A DNA stretch of 29,807 nt from Peptococcaceae bacterium (GTDB lineage Bacteria; Bacillota; Peptococcia; Peptococcales; Peptococcaceae): NCBI GenBank assembly GCA_900756555.1, contig CAAEKP010000056.1:1-29807 (forward strand), in the 5' to 3' direction. Positions within the stretch are counted from its first letter, which is position 1. Each line of letters opens with the position of its first letter. Position numbers and translations under genes: made by a program. Below are positions 14,110 to 22,399 of this stretch, piece by piece. The notes beneath the pieces are model-generated. The model ran no database searches. It saw nothing but the letters and a program-made list of their open reading frames with translations, and had not been told where the DNA came from.

Positions 14110-15666
14110 ATGTTAAATTTTGAAGCATTAAATTTGAAAGAAGAAATTCTGCACGCTGTTCAGGATATGGGCTTTACCGAAGCTACACCAATTCAGGAAC
14201 AGGCCATTCCGATTGCGCTGACAGGCCAGGATGTAATTGGTCAGGCACAGACCGGAACCGGGAAAACAGCTGCATTTGCCATTCCGTTTTTACAGTTGAT
14301 CAGCAATGACCCTGTTGTACAGGTTTTAATACTGACTCCGACCAGAGAACTGTGTATTCAGGTCGAAAAAGAAGTGAAAAAATTAAGTAAATATATGCGC
14401 CTGAAATCCGTGGCTGTTTATGGTGGTCAGGATATCACCCGCCAGATTCGCGAGCTGAAAGCCCGCCCACAGATTATTGTAGCAACGCCGGGCCGTCTGA
14501 TGGACCATATGAACCGTAAAACCATCCGTTTGGATCATCTGAAAATGGTGGTGCTGGACGAAGCGGACGAAATGCTGAACATGGGCTTTCTGGAAGATAT
14601 CGAAACCATTCTGACTGCCTGCCCGGAAGAACGTCAGACCATGATGTTCTCCGCTACTATGAAGGATGAGATCAAAGCCATCGCCAATAAATTCATGCAG
14701 AATCCACAGCTGGTAAAAGTAAAAAGTCAGGAGCTGACAGTACCGGCTATTGAACAGCAGTATTTTGAAGTGCCGGAACATGAAAAATTCAAACTGCTGT
14801 GCCGTCTGCTGGACATTCACAATCCAGAGCTGGCTATGATTTTTGGTCGCACCAAACGTCGTGTGGACGAGCTGACAGAAGCATTACAGAAGCTGGGTTA
14901 TCAGGCAGAAGGTCTGCACGGTGACTTGACCCAACGTCATCGCGATATTGTCATGAACAAATTCCGCAACGGTCAGATTAACATTCTGGTGGCAACCGAC
15001 GTTGCCGCTCGTGGCCTGGATGTAACAGGCGTAACACACGTATTCAACTTTGACCTGCCACAGGAGATTGACAGCTATGTACACCGTATCGGTCGTACCG
15101 GTCGTGCCGGGAAAGAAGGCCTGGCACTTACTTTCGTAGAACCGAGAGAATTTGGTCATTTAAAACTTATCGAAAAAACCATCCAGCGGAAACTGGTAAA
15201 AACCAAACTGCCATCTGCTCAGGACAGCCGCCAGAAAAAACAGGATATCCTGTACGGAAAAATTGTCAGCGGTATCAAAGCAGGCAATGTACTGAACTAT
15301 CAGGAGCTGGCCAATGATTTGATTCAGGAATATGGCACAGTGGATTCTCTGGCTGCTGTATTGGAACTGTTAGCTGGTGACAGCACTCACGAAGCGGAAG
15401 TGGCAGAGGTACATCTGACAGCAGAACGCCCAATTCATGTAAAATATCCAAATGACCGCAAAGGCGGTGGCAGAGGCCGCGGCGGATATAACAAAGGCGG
15501 TCGCCGCGGTGAAGAACGCGGCAGCAAATTCTATGGCGGGAAAGACAGCCGTTACAGTAAAGATGCTGCTAAGAAAAAAGAATATGCCAATAAAGCAGGA
15601 AAAAATAAAACCTACAGCCGTGATGGCAAAAAGGGTTATAAAAATAGCAAACGTACCGCAGAATAA
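14110..15666 (+). CDS. cshA: CshA-like DEAD-box RNA helicase
   Basis: ATP-dependent RNA helicase of the cold-shock/degradosome type. The 518-residue product shows the Q motif (ATPIQEQAIP), motif I AQTGTGKT (46-53), PTREL, motif II DEAD (150-153), SAT, and the helicase C motifs ARGLDV and HRIGRTGRAG. After the core there is a CshA-type C-terminal dimerisation-like region (about 375-440), an RNA-binding-like segment, and a tail (about 450-518) rich in Gly, Arg and Lys with RGG-like units. The start ATG 14110 is fixed by AGGAGG at 14098-14103. thiI follows after 18 bases. Family membership is sure; the choice of cshA over other DEAD-box names rests on the N-terminus and the tail. Confidence 0.9.
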   Translation: MLNFEALNLKEEILHAVQDMGFTEATPIQEQAIPIALTGQDVIGQAQTGTGKTAAFAIPFLQLISNDPVVQVLILTPTRELCIQVEKEVKKLSKYMRLKSVAVYGGQDITRQIRELKARPQIIVATPGRLMDHMNRKTIRLDHLKMVVLDEADEMLNMGFLEDIETILTACPEERQTMMFSATMKDEIKAIANKFMQNPQLVKVKSQELTVPAIEQQYFEVPEHEKFKLLCRLLDIHNPELAMIFGRTKRRVDELTEALQKLGYQAEGLHGDLTQRHRDIVMNKFRNGQINILVATDVAARGLDVTGVTHVFNFDLPQEIDSYVHRIGRTGRAGKEGLALTFVEPREFGHLKLIEKTIQRKLVKTKLPSAQDSRQKKQDILYGKIVSGIKAGNVLNYQELANDLIQEYGTVDSLAAVLELLAGDSTHEAEVAEVHLTAERPIHVKYPNDRKGGGRGRGGYNKGGRRGEERGSKFYGGKDSRYSKDAAKKKEYANKAGKNKTYSRDGKKGYKNSKRTAE

Positions 15667-15684
15667 TAGTAGGAGAGAGCCATT

Positions 15685-16929
15685 ATGTACGATCATATTG
15701 TCATCCGATATGCTGAAATCGCGCTGAAGGGAAAAAATCAGAAGGATTTTTTAAATCGTCTGATTCATAATATCAAAGAGCAGATTAAAACAGATTTGGA
15801 TATCACACCGGTGATTGAACGGGAAATGGGCAGAATTTATCTGAAACTGGAAGGCCGGGAGCCGGAAATTTTTTATGATTCTCTGAATCATATTTTTGGA
15901 ATATCTTCTTATAGTCCGGCGCAGAAAACCAGTCTGGAATTAGAGGATATCAAGGCTACCGCTTTGAGTGAATTACAGGCTGCCGTTCAGGGGCCTACCC
16001 GGTTCCGTGTCAGCGTGAAACGGGCAAACAAAAAGTTTCCAATCACTTCGCCGGAAATGCAGCAGATTATTGCCGCTCATATGCTGAAAAATATTCCTGA
16101 TTTGAAAGCGGATTTGCATCATTATGATGTGGACTTGCTGCTGGAAATCCGCACAGATGCCACTGATATTTATACCCGCAGTTATCCGGGGCTGCATGGT
16201 CTGCCAGTGGGCAGCAGCGGCCGCGGTGTGGTATTATTATCCGGCGGGATTGACAGCCCGGTGGCCGGCTGGTTGGCAATGAAACGTGGCGTGACCATCG
16301 AAGCAGTACATTTCCACAGTTATCCGTACACCAGCGAAAAAGCCAAGGAAAAGGTGCTGGAACTGGCAAAACGGATGGCCAAATACAGCAATCGCGTGGT
16401 TGTGCATATGGTGCCTTTTACAAAAATTCAGGAAGAAATTGCTCATTACTGCCATGACAATATGCGCATTCCTATCATGCGCCGCATCATGGTGCGTATT
16501 GCGGAAGAAATTGCCCGCAAACGGGATTGTCTGGCAATTTTCACCGGCGATAATTTAGGGCAGGTTGCCAGCCAGACCATGGAAAGCATCTATGCCATCA
16601 ACAGCGTTGCCAATATGCCAATTCTGCGTCCATGCATTACCATGGAAAAGGAAGAAATCATTCGTCTGGCACAGCAGATTGATACCTATGAAACATCTAT
16701 TTTGCCTTATGAGGATTGCTGCACTGTTTTTGTGCCAAAAGACCCAAAAACAAAGCCAAAAATTGAAACCTGTGAAAAAGAAGAAGCTAAACTGGATATC
16801 CCGGCCTTGGTAGCCGCTGCGGTAGAAAATACAGAGCGGATTATCATGTACGGCAAAGACAAGCCAGAGCGCCGCAGCCATCAGGATATGGAAGCAAAAG
16901 CACTGGCAGAACAAGCAGGCGACAAATAG
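15685..16929 (+). CDS. thiI: tRNA 4-thiouridine synthase ThiI
   Basis: ThiI adenylates U8 of tRNA and transfers sulfur to it, using a cysteine desulfurase as donor; it can also feed thiamine synthesis. The 414-residue product has an N-terminal ferredoxin-like plus THUMP region (about 1-170) and a PP-loop ATPase domain with SGGIDSP at 186-192. It ends without the rhodanese extension seen in E. coli, as usual for Firmicutes, and retains the DCCTVFVPKDPKTKP segment. The start is ATG 15685 with TAGGAGAG upstream. It is followed by a bidirectional terminator shared with the minus-strand microprotein. Confidence 0.95.
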   Translation: MYDHIVIRYAEIALKGKNQKDFLNRLIHNIKEQIKTDLDITPVIEREMGRIYLKLEGREPEIFYDSLNHIFGISSYSPAQKTSLELEDIKATALSELQAAVQGPTRFRVSVKRANKKFPITSPEMQQIIAAHMLKNIPDLKADLHHYDVDLLLEIRTDATDIYTRSYPGLHGLPVGSSGRGVVLLSGGIDSPVAGWLAMKRGVTIEAVHFHSYPYTSEKAKEKVLELAKRMAKYSNRVVVHMVPFTKIQEEIAHYCHDNMRIPIMRRIMVRIAEEIARKRDCLAIFTGDNLGQVASQTMESIYAINSVANMPILRPCITMEKEEIIRLAQQIDTYETSILPYEDCCTVFVPKDPKTKPKIETCEKEEAKLDIPALVAAAVENTERIIMYGKDKPERRSHQDMEAKALAEQAGDK

Positions 16930-16942
16930 AATGAACACAATA

Positions 16943-16979
16943 AAACGGACTGTCGGTATCATTGCCAACAGTCCGTTTC
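16943..16979. terminator. Bidirectional terminator between thiI and the minus-strand microprotein
   Basis: A near-perfect stem AAACGGACTGT / ACAGTCCGTTT around a short loop, with A-rich and T-rich flanks on either side, can stop transcription from both directions. Confidence 0.85.
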
Positions 16980-16990
16980 TTTTTCAGCGA

Positions 16991-17131
16991 TTAATAGCCG
17001 CCGCCCATCCACATGCCAAGCCAGAAAATCAGCACAATGGCAGCAACATGGACAATCCACCAGCCCGGACGCAGGAACGCCCAGGTACCCAGATGGCGAT
17101 CGTCGTTGTTTAATTGATCGGTATGATTCAT
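16991..17131 (-). CDS. 46-residue Trp-rich membrane microprotein
   Basis: Read on the minus strand from ATG 17131-17129 to TAA 16993-16991. It encodes 46 residues: a polar, Asp/Asn-rich head (MNHTDQLNNDDRHLGTWAF), an RPGWW turn, one hydrophobic helix (about 26-41, VHVAAIVLIFWLGMWM) and a GGGY tail. Six Trp residues in 46 is striking. On the minus strand AAGGAG lies 11 bases upstream of ATG, and the gene shares a terminator with thiI. A TATACT box on the minus strand near 17160-17155 could be its -10. The short tail and single helix recall small respiratory-complex or transporter subunits, but I recognise no family, so the function is unassigned. Convergent with thiI and divergent from the thioesterase gene. 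Confidence 0.75.
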   Translation of the reverse strand: MNHTDQLNNDDRHLGTWAFLRPGWWIVHVAAIVLIFWLGMWMGGGY

Positions 17132-17269
17132 GATTATCACGCTCCTTGCAGCTTAGTATACCTTCATAGAGGAAATTTATGCAGGAAGGATTTTTTGAAA
17201 AGTGATAGGCAAAATTACAAAAATTATGATAAAATGAAACGAAGATGTTGAAACTGGGAGGAAATAATA

Positions 17270-17755
17270 ATGACAATGTTTCGTGAAGTAGAAAATAAAG
17301 GATTGCCATGCCATTTGTTTGGTTATATTTTAGATGCGGAGGAGCAGAACGGTTTTTATGACAGTTTAGATATTTATTTTTCGGCGCTGGGTGATGGCAC
17401 AGCAGAGATGGAAATTCCAGTAGCGCCCATGCATTATAACAGTGCTGGCATCGTGCATGGCGGTGTGTTTGCCGGTTTGTTGGATTCTACCATGGGGATG
17501 GCCATGCTGACCAAAAATAAAGCAGGCGTGACGACCTCACTGAATGTGAACTATCTGAAGGGCGCCGCAAAAGGAGATGTGCTGCGCGCCGAAGCCACAG
17601 TAACTCATGATGGCCGGAAAATGTTATACTGTGAAGGGAAAATATACAATCAGCGCGGCGATTTGCTGGCTACCGGGCAAGGTGCTTTTCTGGTACAGGT
17701 GGAGGATTTTGTGCAGATGTATGCCGCTAAGCTGCGGGAAAACGGCTATCAGTAA
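17270..17755 (+). CDS. PaaI-family hotdog thioesterase
   Basis: A 161-residue hotdog-fold protein of the PaaI/YbgC-like acyl-CoA thioesterase group. The characteristic HGGVFAGLLD motif begins at H63 and starts the long hotdog helix with its acidic residue; the following strands (TTSLNVNYLKGA, GDVLRAEATV) match the family. The start is ATG 17270 with GGGAGG at 17257-17262; a second ATG at 17276 is possible. The upstream region is AT-rich with a TATGAT box at 17225-17230 but a weak -35. The substrate acyl-CoA cannot be told from sequence. The SNF2 helicase gene follows after 33 bases and may be cotranscribed. Confidence 0.85.
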   Translation: MTMFREVENKGLPCHLFGYILDAEEQNGFYDSLDIYFSALGDGTAEMEIPVAPMHYNSAGIVHGGVFAGLLDSTMGMAMLTKNKAGVTTSLNVNYLKGAAKGDVLRAEATVTHDGRKMLYCEGKIYNQRGDLLATGQGAFLVQVEDFVQMYAAKLRENGYQ

Positions 17756-17788
17756 TTAAAATTAAAGTTGAAATAAGGGGGCTGAGCG

Positions 17789-20700
17789 ATGGCTGTTAAA
17801 ATTCCGCTATCTATGTTGATTGAAAGTTGCAGCAGTGAACAGGCTTATTTAAAAGGCAATAAATTGTATCAGGCCCATGCAGTTGAAGAACTTGATATTG
17901 ATGACGACGAGATGTTCGATGACATCATCATTGAAGCAGAGGTGCAGTCTTCCACGGGCGAAGAGGTTTATGATGTGCAGCTGGAATATGATCCAAAGCG
18001 GAAAGAATTTACCGATGCCTGGTGTGACTGCGCCGCATTTGATAACTATGATGGATTGTGTAAGCACTGTGTGGCAACGGCACTGGCCTACAATGCTGCA
18101 ATTGGCAAAGCTGTTCTGAAAGAAAAGCAGGTGGAGCAATCAGAAACCAGCTCGACACTAAAATATTTATTGCAGGAATCTGCCAGAAAAAAGCAGGAAA
18201 AATACCAGAATATTCAGCAGCAGGTGGTATCGGCTCCTGTGGAGTTAATTCCTACTTTACTGTACAATACCTACGGCGCCAGATGGCGGGTGCAGTTTCG
18301 GATTGGCACACCGTCGCATTATTACGTACTGAAGGATTTGTCCCAGTTTGTGTATGATATGCAGAAGGGGAATAGTTTTAGTTACGGGAAAAAATTGCAG
18401 TTTGTGCATACTCGTGCCGCTTTTGCGCCGGAGTCCTTGCCTTTGCTGGACTTTATTATAGAAACGGTGTTCATGGAACGGGGCTTTCGACGGAATCTGG
18501 ACGATTATCGTTACAATAGCAGCGTAAAACGAGAGCTGTCGCTGACCACGGCCAGTTTATTTCGTCTGCTGGAACTGTGTGGCGGCAGCATTGTGGTGCA
18601 GGATGACTGGAAGCAGGAACAGCGCTATTGGATTACTGTAAGGGACAATGTGGAACTGGAAGTAGAATTTAAACCGCAGAAAGATGGCTATCAGTTGACC
18701 TTGCCGCCGCTGCAACTATTGACAGACGGCAATCGGTATTGTTTGGTATTACAGGAACAGTTTATATTTTGCAATACCGCCATAGCGGAGGCTGTGGCTG
18801 CTTTTCGTGATTTATATCATGGAGAACAAAAACGGCAATACTTTGTTGCCAAAGAAGATCTGCCGGCATTTTGCTCCACTTTGCTGCCTAAATTACAGAA
18901 GTTTGCGCAGGTGGATACTACAGGTCTGGAAATTTATCGCCCAGAGCCATGCCAGCTGCGGGTGTATTTGGATGACGACGGCATGATGATTGTCTGCAAA
19001 GCAGAAGCCTGCTACGGGGACAAAGTTTACGCCCTTGTGCAGGATGGTGCGGCAGAACAGTTTGAACGGGATTTTGAGCAGGAGTACCAGCTGCGCGCTG
19101 TGCTGGAACAGTATTTTTCGGAAAAGAACAGTGTGGGAGAGCTGTACTTTCCTCAGGAGGATGACGAGCGCTTATATCTGCTGCTGACGCAGGGGATAGA
19201 GCAGATTGACTTGCTGGCGGAGGTCTATCTCTCTGACCGCATCAAACGGATTCAAATTCAGCCGCAGCCAAACTTGCAGATTGGTGTAAGCCTCAGCGGT
19301 GGTCTGTTGAATCTGGATATTGAATCAGAGCGGCTGCCACAGCATGAACTACAGGGCTTATTGAGCAGTTATCGTCAGCGGCGGCGGTATTATCGGTTGA
19401 AAAATGGCGACTTTTTGAAATTAGAGGAAGGGCCGTTATCCACTCTGGCGGAACTGGCGGACGGCTTAAATTTATCCAGCACAGACTTGCAGCAGGGACA
19501 GCTACAGATTCCTCAATACAGCGCATATTATGTTGATCAGGTTTTGCGGGACGGCGGTGAAGCGCTGACGGTGCAGCGGGATATGAACTTCCGCAGCTTA
19601 ATCCGCAATCTGAAAAACTATGAGGACAGTGATGACGAAGTACCGGCAGGTTTGCAAACGACTCTGCGTCAATATCAGCAGGTGGGTTATCAGTGGCTTA
19701 TGACCTTACTGCGTATGGGCCTAGGCGGTATTTTAGCTGATGATATGGGCCTGGGGAAAACGGTGCAGGTGATTGCTATGTTGCTGGCACAGTCAGAAAA
19801 GTTGCAGGACAAGCCGGTATTAATTGTTACGCCTGCTTCACTGGTGTATAACTGGGAGAGCGAGTTGCAGCGGTTTGCGCCCACATTGACCGTGCAGGCC
19901 ATCACAGGTACAGCAGCAGAACGAAAAAAATTATTGCAGCAGTCTACCGCGCAAGTGCTGTTGACATCTTATGATTTATTAAAACGAGATGTGGAACAGT
20001 ATCAGCAACAGCAATATTCTCTGCTGGTGATTGACGAGGCCCAGAATATCAAAAATCACGCAACAAAAGCGGCAAAAGCTGTGAAATCATTGCGAGCGGA
20101 CAACCGTTTTGCGCTGACAGGTACGCCGATAGAGAACCGTTTATCCGAATTATGGAGCATTTTTGACTTTTTATTGCCGGGGATGCTGGGGCAGTATGAG
20201 GCCTTCCGGCAAAATTATGAGCTGGCTATCGTGCAGCAAAATGATGAAGTGACCCTCAAGCGGCTGCAAAAGATGATACAGCCCTTTATTTTGCGGCGAC
20301 TGAAGCAGGATGTACTGAAGGATTTGCCGGAGAAAATTGAGAATACGGTTTATTCTAAAATGGATACCGCACAGCGCACCTTGTATGTTGCCAATGTGCA
20401 GCAAATGCTGGATAAGCTCAATCATAAAACAGAGGCCGAGGTACACAGTGAAAAATTGCAGATTCTGGCGGAACTGACACGCCTGCGGCAGATTTGCTGT
20501 GACCCTGCATTGTTATATGAGGACTATAAGGGTGGCTCTGCGAAACTGGACACCTGCATGGAATTACTGGACAGCGCTGTAGAAAGCGGCAGCAAGGTGC
20601 TGGTGTTCTCACAGTTTACTACCATGCTGGACAACATTCGGTTCCGTTTAGGGGATAAGAATATATCCAGCTTCCTGCTGACCGGCTCTACCAGCAAAGA

Positions 20701-21052
20701 AAAACGCGCAGACTTAGTGCGTCGCTTCAATGAAACAGATGAGGCGCAGGTCTTTCTGATATCGCTGAAAGCAGGCGGCACCGGGCTGAATCTGACAGCC
20801 GCCAGCGTGGTTATCCATGTAGACCCCTGGTGGAACGCCGCCGCGCAGGAACAGGCCACAGACCGTGCCCATCGCATTGGACAAAAACAGGCGGTCAGTG
20901 TATTCAAGCTGATTACCAAAGATACGATTGAAGAAAAAATTCAGGAACTGCAAGAGCAGAAAATCGCTTTGAGTGAAGCGGTAATCAGCGGGCAGGGAAT
21001 GTCAATCGCCAGTTTAAATAAAGAAGAACTGCTGGAAATTTTGCAGAGCTAA
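17789..21052 (+). CDS. SWIM zinc-finger SNF2/Rad54-family helicase
   Basis: A 1087-residue ATPase of the bacterial SNF2 (HepA/SNF2-like) group. An N-terminal SWIM zinc finger has ligands C79, C81, C91 and H93 (CxC-x9-CxH). A long middle region (about 150-610) without recognisable motifs corresponds to the bacterial SNF2-associated domain. The motor has Walker A DDMGLGKT at 651-658, motif II DEAQ at 749-752, LTGTPIENRL, and helicase C motifs including SLKAGGTGLNLTAA, DPWWNAAAQEQATDRAHRIGQ and a final HRIGQ box. Such proteins translocate on double-stranded DNA and probably remodel DNA-bound proteins; no partner is encoded nearby, so it does not look like a defence cassette. ATG 17789 has AAGGGGGC upstream. 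Confidence 0.92.
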   Translation: MAVKIPLSMLIESCSSEQAYLKGNKLYQAHAVEELDIDDDEMFDDIIIEAEVQSSTGEEVYDVQLEYDPKRKEFTDAWCDCAAFDNYDGLCKHCVATALAYNAAIGKAVLKEKQVEQSETSSTLKYLLQESARKKQEKYQNIQQQVVSAPVELIPTLLYNTYGARWRVQFRIGTPSHYYVLKDLSQFVYDMQKGNSFSYGKKLQFVHTRAAFAPESLPLLDFIIETVFMERGFRRNLDDYRYNSSVKRELSLTTASLFRLLELCGGSIVVQDDWKQEQRYWITVRDNVELEVEFKPQKDGYQLTLPPLQLLTDGNRYCLVLQEQFIFCNTAIAEAVAAFRDLYHGEQKRQYFVAKEDLPAFCSTLLPKLQKFAQVDTTGLEIYRPEPCQLRVYLDDDGMMIVCKAEACYGDKVYALVQDGAAEQFERDFEQEYQLRAVLEQYFSEKNSVGELYFPQEDDERLYLLLTQGIEQIDLLAEVYLSDRIKRIQIQPQPNLQIGVSLSGGLLNLDIESERLPQHELQGLLSSYRQRRRYYRLKNGDFLKLEEGPLSTLAELADGLNLSSTDLQQGQLQIPQYSAYYVDQVLRDGGEALTVQRDMNFRSLIRNLKNYEDSDDEVPAGLQTTLRQYQQVGYQWLMTLLRMGLGGILADDMGLGKTVQVIAMLLAQSEKLQDKPVLIVTPASLVYNWESELQRFAPTLTVQAITGTAAERKKLLQQSTAQVLLTSYDLLKRDVEQYQQQQYSLLVIDEAQNIKNHATKAAKAVKSLRADNRFALTGTPIENRLSELWSIFDFLLPGMLGQYEAFRQNYELAIVQQNDEVTLKRLQKMIQPFILRRLKQDVLKDLPEKIENTVYSKMDTAQRTLYVANVQQMLDKLNHKTEAEVHSEKLQILAELTRLRQICCDPALLYEDYKGGSAKLDTCMELLDSAVESGSKVLVFSQFTTMLDNIRFRLGDKNISSFLLTGSTSKEKRADLVRRFNETDEAQVFLISLKAGGTGLNLTAASVVIHVDPWWNAAAQEQATDRAHRIGQKQAVSVFKLITKDTIEEKIQELQEQKIALSEAVISGQGMSIASLNKEELLEILQS

Positions 21053-21062
21053 TCTGAAATTT

Positions 21063-21698
21063 TCAGGGCTTCGTTCCTTTTTTGAACAGAAAGTTAAACG
21101 CGTAGATGACAATGATGCCATTGTTTAGCAGCGCGATTAAACATTCCAGAAAGACTAAAAAGTGAAACCAGAATCCGTAGGGAAAATAATCTCCAAAACC
21201 CAGTGCAAAATAACAGGAGAAGCTGAAATAAAACGCGGTGGAAAAATCCAGCATCACAGGCTGAAAGTTCAGAAAGGCGCTGCGCAATCCCTGTGTGTAG
21301 CCGGACAGGCTGTCAAGCCAGAGAAAATACAGGGTAAAGAAAAAGATGATGGTCAACACCATGATGATGGAAAATAAAATTGTAAACATCAAGCGGGAGC
21401 TCTCGGAGCTCTGCTGCACCGGCAGAGCCAACAGCGCCAGCCACATCAGTTTATACCACTGAGGCAGCAGTAACAGCGCAGCTATGGTGCTGAAACAGCA
21501 AAGCCCGTCGTGCCACAGGCGCAGCGTTTCTAAGGGCAGATAATGGATATCCAGCCACAGCAGCAGACAGCCAAAGGCAAAGGGCAGCAAGAACAGTAAA
21601 ATTCTGCTGCCCCAGCCCCGTGACCAGGCTTTGTGATGGAAGCAATAGAGCCAGAACAGCAGCAGCGCTGCCAGCTGAGTAAGCAATAAGAAGAACAT
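21063..21698 (-). CDS. Ion-channel-2-like K+ channel protein
   Basis: A 211-residue, very hydrophobic minus-strand protein with about five or six membrane segments. Near the C-terminus a pore-loop signature GFGD (residues 167-170, within FALGFGDYFP) is followed by a last membrane helix, matching the ion-transport-2 domain whose potassium selectivity filter is GYGD or GFGD. The C-terminal cytoplasmic tail is very short (KKGTKP), so no regulatory RCK domain is attached. The start at ATG 21698 is chosen because AAAGGAG at 21704-21710 serves it; the in-frame GTG at 21713 would put that site inside the gene. It converges with the SNF2 gene, only 10 bases apart. Function as a channel is inferred. 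Confidence 0.75.
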   Translation of the reverse strand: MFFLLLTQLAALLLFWLYCFHHKAWSRGWGSRILLFLLPFAFGCLLLWLDIHYLPLETLRLWHDGLCCFSTIAALLLLPQWYKLMWLALLALPVQQSSESSRLMFTILFSIIMVLTIIFFFTLYFLWLDSLSGYTQGLRSAFLNFQPVMLDFSTAFYFSFSCYFALGFGDYFPYGFWFHFLVFLECLIALLNNGIIVIYAFNFLFKKGTKP

Positions 21699-21953
21699 AA
21701 GCGCTCCTTTCACATAAACAGTAAAATAAAGTTTCTACAATATATGCAGGAAAGCTGATTTTTACGCAAACGTATCGATTGCCAGGCAGTTGAATTTTCT
21801 GCGGCGATCGGGCAATTTTGGGGTATAGTGGATGATTGTTAAATATGCTGGCTGCTTTTGCGATACATTCTGAATTGTGCTATAATAATTTATATAGTTG
21901 CGTTGATTGCGAAATAAAAAGAGAAAATGCCATTATTTATTGGAGGTGTTCTT
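21699..21953. other. Divergent intergenic region
   Basis: Between two genes that read away from each other. It contains a 6-base inverted repeat ATTGCC (21778-21783) / GGCAAT (21811-21816) with an inner CAG/CTG pair, and plus-strand promoter elements (listed separately). A TATATT box on the minus strand near 21740 may serve the channel gene but has no clear -35. Confidence 0.4.
21858..21886 (+). promoter_or_regulatory. Promoter of the small membrane-anchored protein gene
   Basis: TTGCGA (21858-21863), a 17-base spacer and a perfect TATAAT (21881-21886), giving a leader of about 60 bases. The same TTGCGN-17-TATAAT form recurs before the amidohydrolase gene at 28339. Confidence 0.7.
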
Positions 21954-22229
21954 ATGAAGAAAAAAATAACAATCATAATTTGTGTTCTGGTAGGGTTAGC
22001 ACTGTTGGCTGGCGCCGTATATCTGGTGCAGGAAAATTTGTACAACAAAACCATCATTGACCTGACTTACGCTTATGATACCGCCATTATTCAGCTGCCG
22101 AACGGTGAAGTTGTGCAGGGGAAGGTGGAAAGCTGGACCGATTATGCCGATGGCGATCAGTTGCAGATAAAAGTGAATGGCAAGGTATATCTGGTTCACA
22201 GTGCCAATGTAGCATTAATTAAAGAGTAG
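21954..22229 (+). CDS. Small membrane-anchored protein of unknown function
   Basis: A 91-residue protein with a basic start (MKKKI), one membrane segment (about 4-25) and a small extracytoplasmic beta-rich domain of about 60 residues containing LPNGEVVQGKVESW, TDYADGDQLQIKVNGKVYLVHSANVALI. That compact tail looks like a small all-beta fold. The start at ATG 21954 is fixed by GGAGGTG at 21942-21948; an upstream in-frame ATG at 21927 lacks a ribosome binding site. It has its own promoter. Short proteins with a similar tail occur as hypothetical proteins in Firmicutes, but I cannot name a family. No terminator follows directly, so transcription may reach the hairpin before azlC. Confidence 0.8.
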   Translation: MKKKITIIICVLVGLALLAGAVYLVQENLYNKTIIDLTYAYDTAIIQLPNGEVVQGKVESWTDYADGDQLQIKVNGKVYLVHSANVALIKE

Positions 22230-22278
22230 TCATAAAGAGTAACTGCACAAAGAATTTTGTATAATTTATTTGCGCTGG

Positions 22279-22307
22279 TTGACAAAATTTTTGAAACATT
22301 TTAAAAT
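22279..22307 (+). promoter_or_regulatory. Promoter upstream of azlCD
   Basis: A consensus TTGACA (22279-22284), a 17-base spacer and TAAAAT (22302-22307). Transcription would begin near 22314, about 17 bases before a strong terminator hairpin and about 86 bases before the azlC start. Confidence 0.7.
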
Positions 22308-22330
22308 TTATTATTACGTGAGACAAAACA

Positions 22331-22371
22331 ATAGCTCACTGCTGACAGAAACAGCAGTGGGCTGTTTTATT
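22331..22371 (+). terminator. Terminator hairpin in the azlC leader
   Basis: Twelve to fourteen pairs join 22331-22344 (AGCTCACTGCTG core) to 22352-22365 (CAGCAGTGGGCT core) around the loop ACAGAAA, followed by TTTTATT. It can end transcripts of the upstream small gene. Because it lies downstream of the promoter at 22279 it may also attenuate azlCD. Confidence 0.8.
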
Positions 22372-22399
22372 GACGGAATTTTGGAAAGGGGGAATTGTT

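Noticed and set aside
16931..17113. 60-residue plus-strand frame after thiI
   Set aside because: It crosses the bidirectional terminator and is antisense to the microprotein, which has the better ribosome binding site and a plausible membrane helix.
17789..21052. SNF2 helicase as part of a defence island (DISARM-like or similar)
   Set aside because: No methyltransferase, nuclease, DUF1998 or phospholipase-D gene is nearby; neighbours are housekeeping genes.
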